DNA of 64,000 nucleotides, taken from contig NZ_ANMO01000120.1 in the NCBI RefSeq assembly GCF_000338295.1, positions 124,001-188,000 of the forward strand, written 5' to 3'. Shown one piece after another: positions 50,980 to 58,855 of this stretch. Position 1 is the stretch's first letter. Every line of letters starts with the position of its first letter. The stretch comes from Rhodopirellula europaea 6C. GTDB lineage: Bacteria > Planctomycetota > Planctomycetia > Pirellulales > Pirellulaceae. The translations under genes were made by a program, and so were the position numbers. The notes under the pieces were generated by a model. The model was not told the DNA's origin. It saw only the letters and a list, made by a program, of their open reading frames with translations, and ran no database searches.

Positions 50980-51249
50980 ATGCAAAAGAATAGTTCATTG
51001 ATGGTCCGACTCGATGAAGAGTCCAAGGCGTTGTTGAGTGCCGCCGCGGAGATGAGGCGGGTAAGCGTTAGTGACTACGTCCGCAGCGTCGTTGTTGGAC
51101 AAGCCGAACGAGAAGTCGCCGCTGCTAAATCTCAAACGATCGCCATGACGGCTGATGAGCAACTGCAGTTTTGGACTGCGCTCGCCAAACCACCCAAGCT
51201 GACCAAGTCGCAAAGAGCTTTGGGAGCGATGATGCGAGGCGAAGCGTGA
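50980..51249 (+). CDS. TacA-type (DUF1778) antitoxin
   Basis: The 89-aa protein has an N-terminal ribbon-helix-helix (SLMVRLDEESKALLSAAAEM, RRVSVSDYVRSVVVG). A helical C-terminal part binds the toxin (MTADEQLQFWTALAKPPKLT). This is the DUF1778/TacA plan. The ATG is at 50980; the TGA overlaps the GTG start of the toxin (GTGA). It blocks the toxin and, with it, represses the promoter. Confidence 0.88.
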   Translation: MQKNSSLMVRLDEESKALLSAAAEMRRVSVSDYVRSVVVGQAEREVAAAKSQTIAMTADEQLQFWTALAKPPKLTKSQRALGAMMRGEA

Positions 51250-51782
51250 GCGGTGTCCGCTATCCCGACGGATGGCGAATCGAGCTGTTGACCAAATCGC
51301 ACAACCGAAGGGCGTTTCAATCCGGCCAAGAACAAGTCGACGGCTGGCTCAAGCGATCCGCGTTGCAAAGCCAAAAGAAGCACCTCAGTTCGACGAAAGT
51401 ATTGCTCGACGAGGATGGCCAAATCATCGGCTACTACACATTGGCGTCGTCGCAGGTCGATTTTTCTGACTTACCAACTGAGGTAGCCAAGTCACTCCCA
51501 CAACGACAATTGCCCGTCGCCGTGCTGGCGTGGCTCGGCGTCGACAGCAGTGTTCAAGGAAGAGGCATTGGCTCACGGCTGCTTGCAACGGCGCTGCGAG
51601 ATTGTCACGAAGCCTCGAAGACTTTCGCGTTCATCGCCGTCATCCTCGACTGCGTCGACGAATCCTCCAAAGCTTTCTATGGGCGCTACGATTTCGCCGA
51701 GCTCCCCGGCTACCCCATGCGGCTCTACCTACCCTTCAAGCTCCTCGAAAAGCTTGCGAGCAACGGCCGCGGAACGAAATAA
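51246..51782 (+). CDS. TacT-type GNAT acetyltransferase toxin
   Basis: The 178-aa GNAT protein starts with GTG at 51246, coupled to the antitoxin. It has the acetyl-CoA loop VDSSVQGRGIGSRLLATALR (Q/R-x2-G-x-G/A) and the catalytic-region strand FIAVILDCVDESSKAFYGRY with the late Tyr of AFYGRYDF. It follows FNSGQ-like AFQSGQEQVDGWLKRSA, typical of TacT/AtaT toxins, which acetylate charged tRNA to stop translation. The upstream frame to 51171 is an artefact. The pair stabilises the locus or guards against phage. Confidence 0.88.
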   Translation: MSGVRYPDGWRIELLTKSHNRRAFQSGQEQVDGWLKRSALQSQKKHLSSTKVLLDEDGQIIGYYTLASSQVDFSDLPTEVAKSLPQRQLPVAVLAWLGVDSSVQGRGIGSRLLATALRDCHEASKTFAFIAVILDCVDESSKAFYGRYDFAELPGYPMRLYLPFKLLEKLASNGRGTK

Positions 51783-51896
51783 CCCCACGGTCGAAATCGT
51801 CTCAATTTGACCGTCAAGCCAAACTCAACGGATTACGAAAACGGCCGATTTAGCCAGTTCCCATCACCTCTCAGTCGCTCATGAGTCAGCCCAAAT

Positions 51897-52394
51897 TTAC
51901 GCCGAATTCGCCGGCGGGTGATACGGATTGTCCGACGTGGGGAGATCCGGTGTGACTTTGGCTTCGAGTTCTAGCGCGGTCTCCGCGGGTGGTTTGACGG
52001 GCCGTTTGCGGACGGCGAGTCGGAGGACGAACAGGACTGCTGCGACGCCGACGAAAATCAGGCCGGCTTGGACGCCGTAGATCAGTGGGCCGAGAGCTCG
52101 GTTGGCTCCGTCAACGGTCAGAGCTTCGTAGCCTTGCTCGGTCATCTCGGCCGGATGCGTGTCTGCCCACTCGGCTCGGATCCGCCACTTCTCTTCGATC
52201 TCCGATGACGACCACTGCGTCGCTGTCATCGCCAAGCCACCGATCGCGACGAGTTTTAAAATCCGGCGAAGCACATCGTGCCGGATCAGCGACAACAGGA
52301 CGAGCACGCCAACGCCAGCCCACACGACGGCTGGGTATCCCCACGAGTAATCGTTGGTCCGCGACGATTCCCAGATTTGCTCAAACGCGTCCAC
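51897..52394 (-). CDS. Small integral membrane protein
   Basis: The protein has 165 aa. Three hydrophobic segments (AVVWAGVGVLVLLSLI; LKLVAIGGLAMTATQW; GLIFVGVAAVLFVLRLAVR) are split by a charged loop. The C-terminus ends PTSDNPYHPPANSA, a NPY-x-PP motif common in planctomycete membrane proteins. Function unknown. It is convergent with the TA pair. Confidence 0.7.
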   Translation of the reverse strand: MDAFEQIWESSRTNDYSWGYPAVVWAGVGVLVLLSLIRHDVLRRILKLVAIGGLAMTATQWSSSEIEEKWRIRAEWADTHPAEMTEQGYEALTVDGANRALGPLIYGVQAGLIFVGVAAVLFVLRLAVRKRPVKPPAETALELEAKVTPDLPTSDNPYHPPANSA

Positions 52395-52427
52395 TGTTAG
52401 CTTTGGTCTCCGAAACTTTTTTGACCT

Positions 52428-52476
52428 GAGTTTCTATTATCCACAATTTTTCTCGCGCCGTTTGCATAAGTAACCC
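52428..52476 (+). promoter_or_regulatory. Promoter-like module, copy 1 (upstream of the 401-aa gene)
   Basis: GAGTTTCT (52428-52435), TCCACAATT (52440-52448) and TTTGCATAAGTAACCC (52461-52476) occur in this order. The same three words occur at 61672-61724, and the 12-bp gap between the last two is the same. It ends 96 bp before the gene at 52573. It may be a promoter read by the element-borne sigma factor (61003-61659). Confidence 0.6.
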
Positions 52477-52572
52477 TGATCTATTCCGGCAATATCATCC
52501 GCCACACGCGTCCCGTGGGCGTCGACGCGATTCATCAATGGATGATTCACCACGGCATCCGAGTGCGAAACC

Positions 52573-53778
52573 ATGCCCCCAACGCAACCGCAACGCTTGC
52601 GACTCTGGCAAGCCATCTGTCGAGTCCCAAGTCTGCGAGCGCCACGCCAGTTGTGGCAAGGCGAGTTAGCTGACCATTGGGAGCCGTGCCACCCGTTCCT
52701 CCGCGCGACGTCGACGCTGGCAACATGGACGTTCGCCAGTATCGGTGCGTCGACTTGCGAAGTGGTTGAGCATGACGACGGCACGTTGGTCGCAGTCGAT
52801 CGACTTCGCGGCGAAACGTTCGAGGTTGATCGCAATGATTTGGTGGTCTACCGACTCGACGTCAACGCATTGTTCACGCACCTGATGAATCTGATCGGCG
52901 GACGAACGCGATTCGATGCCGCAATGCAAAACGATTCGGTGCGACGTATTGGGCAACTGCCCGCACGGCTCGGTGCCAAGACGCTTCACTTCAGCGTCCG
53001 CATTGACGATGCATCGTTGCTGGCCGCTGCTACCGAACTGTCTGGCAAACAAACCATCGTGTTGATGGTGCCAACGCTGCGCGGATGCAACTGTGACATC
53101 GACGCGATCGCCGACCGCTTCCAAGTCATCATCACCGCCGCAGACGAGTTGTTCGTCGCCACGTCCAACGGCATCACGTTCGACACCGCAGAGATCAGCT
53201 CGCTACGTTTCCGTCTGGGCCTAGGCGAAGATTCCCAAGTCAACTACTTCCGCGTGGTCGGACAAACCCGCGAGATCCAGTTCAACGGCAAACGCATCTC
53301 ATTGCCCGATTCGATTGGACTTTGGTACCTCGCCGAGTTCCTGTCGCGTCCGCACAAGACGCTCGACCCAGTCGAACTCGAACAAGCGCGCACCGGCATC
53401 ACCGCCCGCTCATCCAACAGCGGCACCGGGGAACGACTCGACGACGAAACGAAGCGTGACTACGAAGCTGAACTGATCGAACTTCGCGAAGACATCGCCG
53501 AAGCCGAACGTTTCAACGACCCCGGCCGCCTCGAGCAACTTCAAACCGAATTCCAAAAGATCGCCGACGAGCTGACCAAGTCCAAAGGCAGGGATGGTCA
53601 ATCGCGAATCACCACCGACGCCGGCAAGTCCCGCCGCAACGTCCGCCAACAAATGCAACGCGACATCAACAAGAAGATCGCCCCACAACACCCGGAGCTA
53701 GCCAACCATCTTCTCAAGGCGTTCAAACGCAGTTGGATGTGCTACCAACCCGATGAAGATGCGGGTTGGGAATCCTGA
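52573..53778 (+). CDS. Planctomycete accessory protein with regulator-type C-terminal helical domain
   Basis: The protein has 401 aa. The N-terminal 190 residues are not recognised (a possible alpha-beta domain near DLVVYRLDVNALFTHLMNLI). The C-terminal 150 residues follow the pattern of the tail domain seen in some AAA/TPR and LuxR-type regulators: LPDSIGLWYLAEFLSRPHKT, GERLDDETKRDYEAELIELR, EDIAEAERFNDPGRLEQLQT, KSRRNVRQQMQRDINKKIAP, HHPxL-like QHPELANHLLKAF, then the end WMCYQPDE. No ATPase domain is attached, so the tail is used alone. Preceded by promoter module 1. Confidence 0.65.
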   Translation: MPPTQPQRLRLWQAICRVPSLRAPRQLWQGELADHWEPCHPFLRATSTLATWTFASIGASTCEVVEHDDGTLVAVDRLRGETFEVDRNDLVVYRLDVNALFTHLMNLIGGRTRFDAAMQNDSVRRIGQLPARLGAKTLHFSVRIDDASLLAAATELSGKQTIVLMVPTLRGCNCDIDAIADRFQVIITAADELFVATSNGITFDTAEISSLRFRLGLGEDSQVNYFRVVGQTREIQFNGKRISLPDSIGLWYLAEFLSRPHKTLDPVELEQARTGITARSSNSGTGERLDDETKRDYEAELIELREDIAEAERFNDPGRLEQLQTEFQKIADELTKSKGRDGQSRITTDAGKSRRNVRQQMQRDINKKIAPQHPELANHLLKAFKRSWMCYQPDEDAGWES

Positions 53779-53828
53779 CTAGAAATGATGCGTTGCGAAC
53801 TGATCTTGTGCCGTTTCCGATTACGGGC

Positions 53829-53841
53829 GTAAACTGTTTAC
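53829..53841 (+). promoter_or_regulatory. Probable BlaI operator/promoter
   Basis: GTAAACTGTTTAC is a perfect palindrome 26 bp before the blaI start. The sequence TTGTGC, 18 bp, TAAACT could be its -35/-10 pair, with the -10 inside the palindrome, so a BlaI dimer here would block transcription of its own operon. Confidence 0.6.
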
Positions 53842-53867
53842 ATCTGTCATCGGGAAAGGAGAAACTC

Positions 53868-54269
53868 ATGCAGCTTTCAGACGCGGAATGGATCGTCATG
53901 AATCTCATTTGGGATTCGGGTCCAACGGAAGCAAGCGACGTCATCGCGGCCCTCGGAGCTGACAACGGTTGGTCCGACGCGACGGTCAAAACCATGCTTC
54001 ACCGATTGGTGAAGAAGGGTGCATTGACGACCGAACAGATCGGCAAGAAATACCGCTACACCGTCGCGGTGCGTCGCAGTGCCTGTGTTCGTAAAGCAAG
54101 TCGCTCGTTCTTAGACGTTGTCTTCGGTGGCGATGCCGCGCCGGCACTGCTGCACCTCGTGAAGACTTCGAAGTTGAGCGAAGACGATCTGGATCAGCTT
54201 CGCGAACTACTCGACTCCAAATCCGGAGCCAAAACCAAGAACTCGAAGAACAAGGGATCAAAGGAATGA
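53868..54269 (+). CDS. BlaI/MecI-type repressor
   Basis: The 133-aa protein has the BlaI winged helix: QLSDAEWIVMNLIWDSGPTE, ASDVIAALGADNGWSDATVK and TMLHRLVKKGALTTEQIGKK. A C-terminal dimer helix follows (LSEDDLDQLRELLDSKS). AAAGGAG lies before the ATG at 53868. The TGA overlaps the ATG of the M56 peptidase gene (ATGA), the normal BlaI-BlaR1 order. It represses the operon until cleaved by the membrane peptidase. Confidence 0.92.
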   Translation: MQLSDAEWIVMNLIWDSGPTEASDVIAALGADNGWSDATVKTMLHRLVKKGALTTEQIGKKYRYTVAVRRSACVRKASRSFLDVVFGGDAAPALLHLVKTSKLSEDDLDQLRELLDSKSGAKTKNSKNKGSKE

Positions 54270-56641
54270 TTGACCAAATTGGTGAGCAATGCGCTCAGTG
54301 CAATTATTTCGCGATGCTGGCCAGTTGGCGAGCGTTGCCCGTGTTTGCCATTGTTGCCGTTCTGGCGATCGTGCTTCGCAAACGAGTGCCAGCTCGATAC
54401 CTGTGTTGGCTTTGGCTGATCGTGGTCGCGAGATTGTTGTTGCCGTTCTCGATCGAATCCAGTGTCGCGATCAGTTCGGTCGCTGATAAGCCCGCAATCT
54501 CTCTGGTTTCGGGCGAGGAAGAACCACAAACTGAATCGAGCGATTTTGATACTTTCACGTATGAAAACGAAGAGGGGGAATCCGTGACGGCCGCACTCTT
54601 GCCACCGGGCGCAACCCCAGAAGAACAGGCGGCAGCGGACGCGATCGTTGCGGAAATCGCGGAGGCCGAGATTGCGGCTAAAGCAGCGTCTGCCGCCCTC
54701 CCGCAGTTCAATCAGGTCGATAGTGCTGAGTCGTTTATCGACAAGATCGAACCCGCTCTTGAGGTACTAGCGTATGCCGTCGCCTTCGGCATTCCCGCCG
54801 TTACCATTTTCATGCTGTTGCGCGGTCTCCTTGCCCATTTACGCTTTGCTCGCAAACTATCGGCTTCTCCGTCGATCACGGACCAAGCTACGGTTGATCG
54901 GTTGCTTCGCATCTGTGACGACCTTCAAGTTGGTCGAAGACCGCAAGTTAAGGAAGTGCCAGCGCTTCATGCACCGGCAATGTTTGGTTTGCTTCGACCC
55001 GTCATCTGCCTGCCCCAGCGATGGCAAGAAGAACTGACGGCTGACCAGCTTGACTGGGTGCTGCGTCATGAGGTCGCTCACGTCAAGGGACGCGATGGCT
55101 TGCTTCTTTCGATAGCGACGTTGGCCCGATCGTGTCAGTGGTTCAATCCTTTGTCATGGGTCGCTGTTTCAAAGTTGAAGCAAAACATGGAGCGAGCCGC
55201 TGATGAACTTGCCACTCGTCACTTGGATGAGATGCAGGTACGTGAATATGGCAAGCTTCTGCTCAGATTTGCTGCGGGACAACCGTCAAAGCGTCCGCGG
55301 CCGACGATCGGATTGTTGGCGATGGCTGCACCGAAGGGGTTGCAGCAACGAATCGAGTCGTTGGGTATGCCGGTCAAAAGACGTGGATGGTTACGCGGCC
55401 TGATGGCCTTGATCGTGGTCGGTATGGTTGGCGTTTGTGGATTGACGGATGCTCGGCCTATCACGCAAGACGCGGAACCGCCTCAACCCGTTCCAAACTT
55501 CGAGGTTGCAGTGGCGGAGTGGAAGCAACAAAGGGCAACAAATGCGAAGCCGGCACGCTCGGTCGAGTTGTTTTCAGCGAGCGTCGACGAAGCTGAGCCC
55601 ACGCACAGTGTTTCAATCGACGTGAGCGATGTCCTTTCCAAAGCACGCGAGCTGCAGCCAGGAATTGATGGGGAAAAGTTTGCCTCAATGTACTTCACCT
55701 CTTACCCGTTCGCTGTTGCGGAACGGGGCGCGAGCAAGATCGAGAAGGGTGTCCTCACCGTTGAAGTGACGAAGCGTCAGGAGCAGAGCTTGAGGCAAAG
55801 GCTATCGGCGTTTGAAGATTTCGGCCCGTGGCAAATTGCTGTTGAACTTCGGGTCATTGATACAGATGTTCGACTTCTTGACCAATTCGATTGGTCGACA
55901 TCAGCGTCGGACACACGGTTCGCGCGGGTCGCACGATCGCCGGTTTCGGCAGGACTTGACGCTTGGGACGATGCAAGGCTCTCGCTCGCCTCGTCAGATG
56001 CAATGGCGGCAGACTCGGAGCCGTTTTCCATTGAACAATCCGTGTCCGTTCCGATTCGGGCCGCCAAAATTGGACATTTGCAAACCACGAGATTCATTCA
56101 CCAAGTGCAACGTGACAATCGGTCAAACATTATGCAAGCTCCAAAGGTGACCATGTTCAATGGTCAATCCGCATTGATCACCGATGTTGTTCAGCGTCCG
56201 TTCGTGACAGATGTGGTCGAGATCACTGGCGAGAAGGCAACGGCATTCCAGCCGAAAATCTCTGTTTTCGAGGACGGCTGGAGATTCTTTTTCAAACCAG
56301 AGGTAGCCGGAGACGACCGGGTCCATCTGCAAATGGTCTTCTCAAAATCGAGCATCGACGATGTCAAGCGTGCAAGCCTGCCCTACCGACCTGACCCAAC
56401 GTCAGAAGACCGAGTGACGATCGAGGTACCAACCGTCATTTCTAATTCGATTGCAGTTGAAAGCTATCTGCGAACATCAGAATCTTTACTCGTGTTTTCG
56501 CCAACACTGTTCTCAAATCGATCGGTCGATGATTCCGAAAGGAGCAATCATCGCATCGGTCAAGTCTTTCTGATTCGCACTCAACTCATCCCAGACAATG
56601 AGTTCCTGGAAAGTTTCGTTCCCAAACAAGATGACGAATGA
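54266..56641 (+). CDS. BlaR1-like M56 membrane metallopeptidase fused to a secretin-like domain
   Basis: The 791-aa protein has helices at the N-terminus (ALPVFAIVAVLAIVLRKRV; YLCWLWLIVVARLLLPF) and an acidic loop. Further on are YAVAFGIPAVTIFMLLRGLL, the zinc site RHEVAHVKGRDGLL (HExxH form) and ERAADELATRHL (third ligand region). A final helix (RGLMALIVVGMVGVCGLTDA) leads to a 370-residue extracytoplasmic part. Instead of a penicillin-binding sensor it has a secretin-like stretch (ELRVIDTDVRLLDQFDW; IMQAPKVTMFNGQSALITDV). It should cleave BlaI when the exported domain is triggered. The stimulus is unknown. Confidence 0.85.
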   Translation: MIDQIGEQCAQCNYFAMLASWRALPVFAIVAVLAIVLRKRVPARYLCWLWLIVVARLLLPFSIESSVAISSVADKPAISLVSGEEEPQTESSDFDTFTYENEEGESVTAALLPPGATPEEQAAADAIVAEIAEAEIAAKAASAALPQFNQVDSAESFIDKIEPALEVLAYAVAFGIPAVTIFMLLRGLLAHLRFARKLSASPSITDQATVDRLLRICDDLQVGRRPQVKEVPALHAPAMFGLLRPVICLPQRWQEELTADQLDWVLRHEVAHVKGRDGLLLSIATLARSCQWFNPLSWVAVSKLKQNMERAADELATRHLDEMQVREYGKLLLRFAAGQPSKRPRPTIGLLAMAAPKGLQQRIESLGMPVKRRGWLRGLMALIVVGMVGVCGLTDARPITQDAEPPQPVPNFEVAVAEWKQQRATNAKPARSVELFSASVDEAEPTHSVSIDVSDVLSKARELQPGIDGEKFASMYFTSYPFAVAERGASKIEKGVLTVEVTKRQEQSLRQRLSAFEDFGPWQIAVELRVIDTDVRLLDQFDWSTSASDTRFARVARSPVSAGLDAWDDARLSLASSDAMAADSEPFSIEQSVSVPIRAAKIGHLQTTRFIHQVQRDNRSNIMQAPKVTMFNGQSALITDVVQRPFVTDVVEITGEKATAFQPKISVFEDGWRFFFKPEVAGDDRVHLQMVFSKSSIDDVKRASLPYRPDPTSEDRVTIEVPTVISNSIAVESYLRTSESLLVFSPTLFSNRSVDDSERSNHRIGQVFLIRTQLIPDNEFLESFVPKQDDE

Positions 56642-56666
56642 CGCGTTGAATATCACTTCCTGCATC

Positions 56667-57041
56667 TCAGAAGATGCAGAGCTGATAGAACGCCAGCGAT
56701 CCGATGGCGGCTGTCAGCATTGCGAGCAGCGAGAACGCGATCGTGCGTTTCGGGCCGAGGCGGATCAGCCAGATGCCGACGGCCAGCTCGGCCGTGGTCA
56801 GCAACATCGCGATCCATCCTGAGTCATGAAACGGTTGCCCGAACCATCCGCCGACGATGGCTGCTGGGTAGAACGTCGGCATGCCTGGGAACATCGAAAT
56901 CAACGCCGGCAGGATTCGATCGAGCTCTTCGTGTCGCACGACCCACGCGTACGGCAGGATCATGCATGCCAACAACGCGGTGGCCGGCAATCGCGCGTTT
57001 GCGGGTTTCACCGCAAACCGAATGAAGCTTGCAAACGCCAA
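56667..57041 (-). CDS. Small membrane protein
   Basis: The 124-aa protein has four hydrophobic segments (LPATALLACMILPYAWVV; FYPAAIVGGWFG; WIAMLLTTAELAVGIWLI; SLLAMLTAAIGSLAFYQL). It is last in a leftward run of five or six genes, 6 bp after the 118-aa gene. No family. It converges on the M56 gene. Confidence 0.6.
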   Translation of the reverse strand: MAFASFIRFAVKPANARLPATALLACMILPYAWVVRHEELDRILPALISMFPGMPTFYPAAIVGGWFGQPFHDSGWIAMLLTTAELAVGIWLIRLGPKRTIAFSLLAMLTAAIGSLAFYQLCIF

Positions 57042-57047
57042 GCAACT

Positions 57048-57404
57048 TCAGCGAGAAAAAATCGCGTACAAGAAGACGATGGCCAGCAACATCGCCGCCA
57101 CCATCCCGACGACGAATAGGGATTTTCCGAGTCGGCTGCCGAGTGCGAGGCCAATACCGCCGAATACGACCATCACGGCCGTTGCGCAAGCGATGATAAC
57201 AATGCTTTGAAACCCGTGACCAATCTCCTCGACATATTGTTCAACACCATCAAGCCTCAGGCCTGAGCCGGGGCCAGGTCTGGCGACAAAGTAGAACGCA
57301 AACAACAACGTCAGCCCAAACCCAAGGACAGAGATCGCAAACCCGATGTCACGTTTGACACTAAACTGTGGTCGGGCCTCGTTCGATTCAAAGGATGACT
57401 TCAA
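57048..57404 (-). CDS. Small membrane protein
   Basis: The 118-aa protein has three hydrophobic segments (IGFAISVLGFGLTLLFAFYF; FQSIVIIACATAVMVVFGGI; SLFVVGMVAAMLLAIVFLYA). Its start overlaps the end of the upstream gene by 17 bp, so the genes are coupled. No known motif. Confidence 0.6.
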   Translation of the reverse strand: MKSSFESNEARPQFSVKRDIGFAISVLGFGLTLLFAFYFVARPGPGSGLRLDGVEQYVEEIGHGFQSIVIIACATAVMVVFGGIGLALGSRLGKSLFVVGMVAAMLLAIVFLYAIFSR

Positions 57405-57780
57405 GAGTTATTTCCACAAGTGACCAAGCTGCCAGGATGCAAGGCAACGTTGCGATCAAGACCAACGCAAATTGAACGACGCGACGGATGCCGGAACCCG
57501 AAGAGAGCATTGATTTTCGGTGCAGAACCACTGCCAGCACAAGCGACGTCACAGCCATCGTAAAGCATGCTGAAAACGCGGCCATCTCGGCGGCTGGCTT
57601 TGCGGTGTTGTAGATGCGTTCTAATGCAAACCAGACCCAGACTCCGCCGGTGGCCAGAACTCCGATCGCGAGTGTAGCGAACACGTAAAGCGGCCAGCCC
57701 GGTTCGATGCTTTTCGGTGTTCTCCCCGGTTCTGTCGCGGATTTCGTGCTCGTCGTTGGCGGCGAGTAGGGGTTGGTCAT
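57388..57780 (-). CDS. Membrane protein with MTNPYSPP N-terminus
   Basis: The 130-aa protein begins MTNPYSPPTTSTKSATEPG, a lead sequence typical for planctomycete membrane proteins. Three helices follow (LYVFATLAIGVLATGGVWVW; FSACFTMAVTSLVLAVVL; VVQFALVLIATLPCILAAWS). The ATG at 57780 is chosen for that motif; the frame upstream crosses the next gene. Function unknown. Confidence 0.7.
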   Translation of the reverse strand: MTNPYSPPTTSTKSATEPGRTPKSIEPGWPLYVFATLAIGVLATGGVWVWFALERIYNTAKPAAEMAAFSACFTMAVTSLVLAVVLHRKSMLSSGSGIRRVVQFALVLIATLPCILAAWSLVEITLEVIL

Positions 57781-57785
57781 TAGCG

Positions 57786-58109
57786 TTATCCGGGTCCAGG
57801 GTTCTGAATGCCCGATAGATTGAAGAGCCAGTGCATGAACGCGACAACAGCCATCAGAAAGGCGTACGTAGCGACCGAGACACCGCAAGCGATGCGAGCG
57901 AAAACGAAACGTTTGGTAATCTTCATGGACACCACCGAGCAGACAAATCCAACCGGAAGCAGAGCGAGCCAGCCAACGATCGTGTCGTCTTGACCCGAAG
58001 CTTGCGTTCTCCGTGGATCCAGTAGGAAGTGCAGACCAAGAAGAGGAACCCACGATGCCACCGCAATTAGCCACGCAAAGCGACGAGACTTCGTTGGTGG
58101 AAGCATCAT
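57786..58109 (-). CDS. Small membrane protein
   Basis: The 107-aa protein has three helices (FAWLIAVASWVPLLGLHFLL; IVGWLALLPVGFVCSVVSM; CGVSVATYAFLMAVVAFMHW). The ATG at 58109 overlaps the stop of the FGE-like gene (ATGA), and it ends 5 bp before the MTNPYSPP gene. Part of the same operon. Function unknown. Confidence 0.65.
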   Translation of the reverse strand: MMLPPTKSRRFAWLIAVASWVPLLGLHFLLDPRRTQASGQDDTIVGWLALLPVGFVCSVVSMKITKRFVFARIACGVSVATYAFLMAVVAFMHWLFNLSGIQNPGPG

Positions 58110-58855
58110 CTATCGGTTGATCGAGGGATCATGATGATCAATCGCACCGACATTGCGAGGCTGATCGATTCGTCATGGGCCTCCGTTAACCAGTCGCATC
58201 GGCAGTCAGGAGGAACGGCGGCGGCGTAGCGTCGTTGGTCCTTGTACCCGAGGTAACAGTCCGGCTGATCGCTGCATTCCGCGTCGTTGTTGTTAAGGCC
58301 GAAAATGCCAAACTTGTTTGTGCAAACACCGTCGGTGGTCGCTGGTCCCCAGTCCTTGTCGAACTCAGGGCACTGTTGGTCATAGCCATCCTTGCAGGCG
58401 AACCTCCATTCTTTGACGTTTGGCAGGCGGTAGTCGTAATCGGAATCGAATTCAGAAAGTGCGTGGGTGTATTGATCGGCGATTTGCCAACTCGATGACG
58501 GGAGCCCACTGTTAAATCCCCAGTCGATCCCTCCGTCAAACCCCGAAGCAAGGGCAGCATCCCGAAACCGATGGTGATCTTCGTACTGGATCTCAGTCTG
58601 CTGCAAGTAGAACGATTTGGATGGATAAGACGAATCGTGGTCAGATCTGGAGGGGTCAACCGGAACCAAGCAAAAGGTCATGCCGAATTGATTGGTGATA
58701 CGAGGTGGTAAGTCGTCTGCGACGATTGCGGTAGGCTCCACGTCCGCGGCAATCGTTGGTTCGGTCTGCACGATCGCTTCGTCCGTCCGGCTCTGGCAAC
58801 CATTGAGGAAGATGAGAGAAATTAAAACGAGGAACCAACCGCTCAACCTATTCAC
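58106..58855 (-). CDS. FGE/SUMF1-like lipoprotein
   Basis: The protein has 249 aa. The lipobox is LISLIFLNGC (Cys near residue 20). The mature part has the formylglycine-generating-enzyme-like outline: ITNQFGMTFCLVPVDPSRSD, FYLQQTEIQYEDHHRFRDAA, YRLPNVKEWRFACKDGYDQQ, FGIFGLNNNDAECSDQ, DESISLAMSVRLIIM. Active-site Cys residues of true FGE are not certain, so a non-enzymatic binding role is possible. The GTG at 58855 with GGGAG upstream is preferred to ATG 58894. It overlaps the 622-aa gene. Confidence 0.75.
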   Translation of the reverse strand: MNRLSGWFLVLISLIFLNGCQSRTDEAIVQTEPTIAADVEPTAIVADDLPPRITNQFGMTFCLVPVDPSRSDHDSSYPSKSFYLQQTEIQYEDHHRFRDAALASGFDGGIDWGFNSGLPSSSWQIADQYTHALSEFDSDYDYRLPNVKEWRFACKDGYDQQCPEFDKDWGPATTDGVCTNKFGIFGLNNNDAECSDQPDCYLGYKDQRRYAAAVPPDCRCDWLTEAHDESISLAMSVRLIIMIPRSTDR

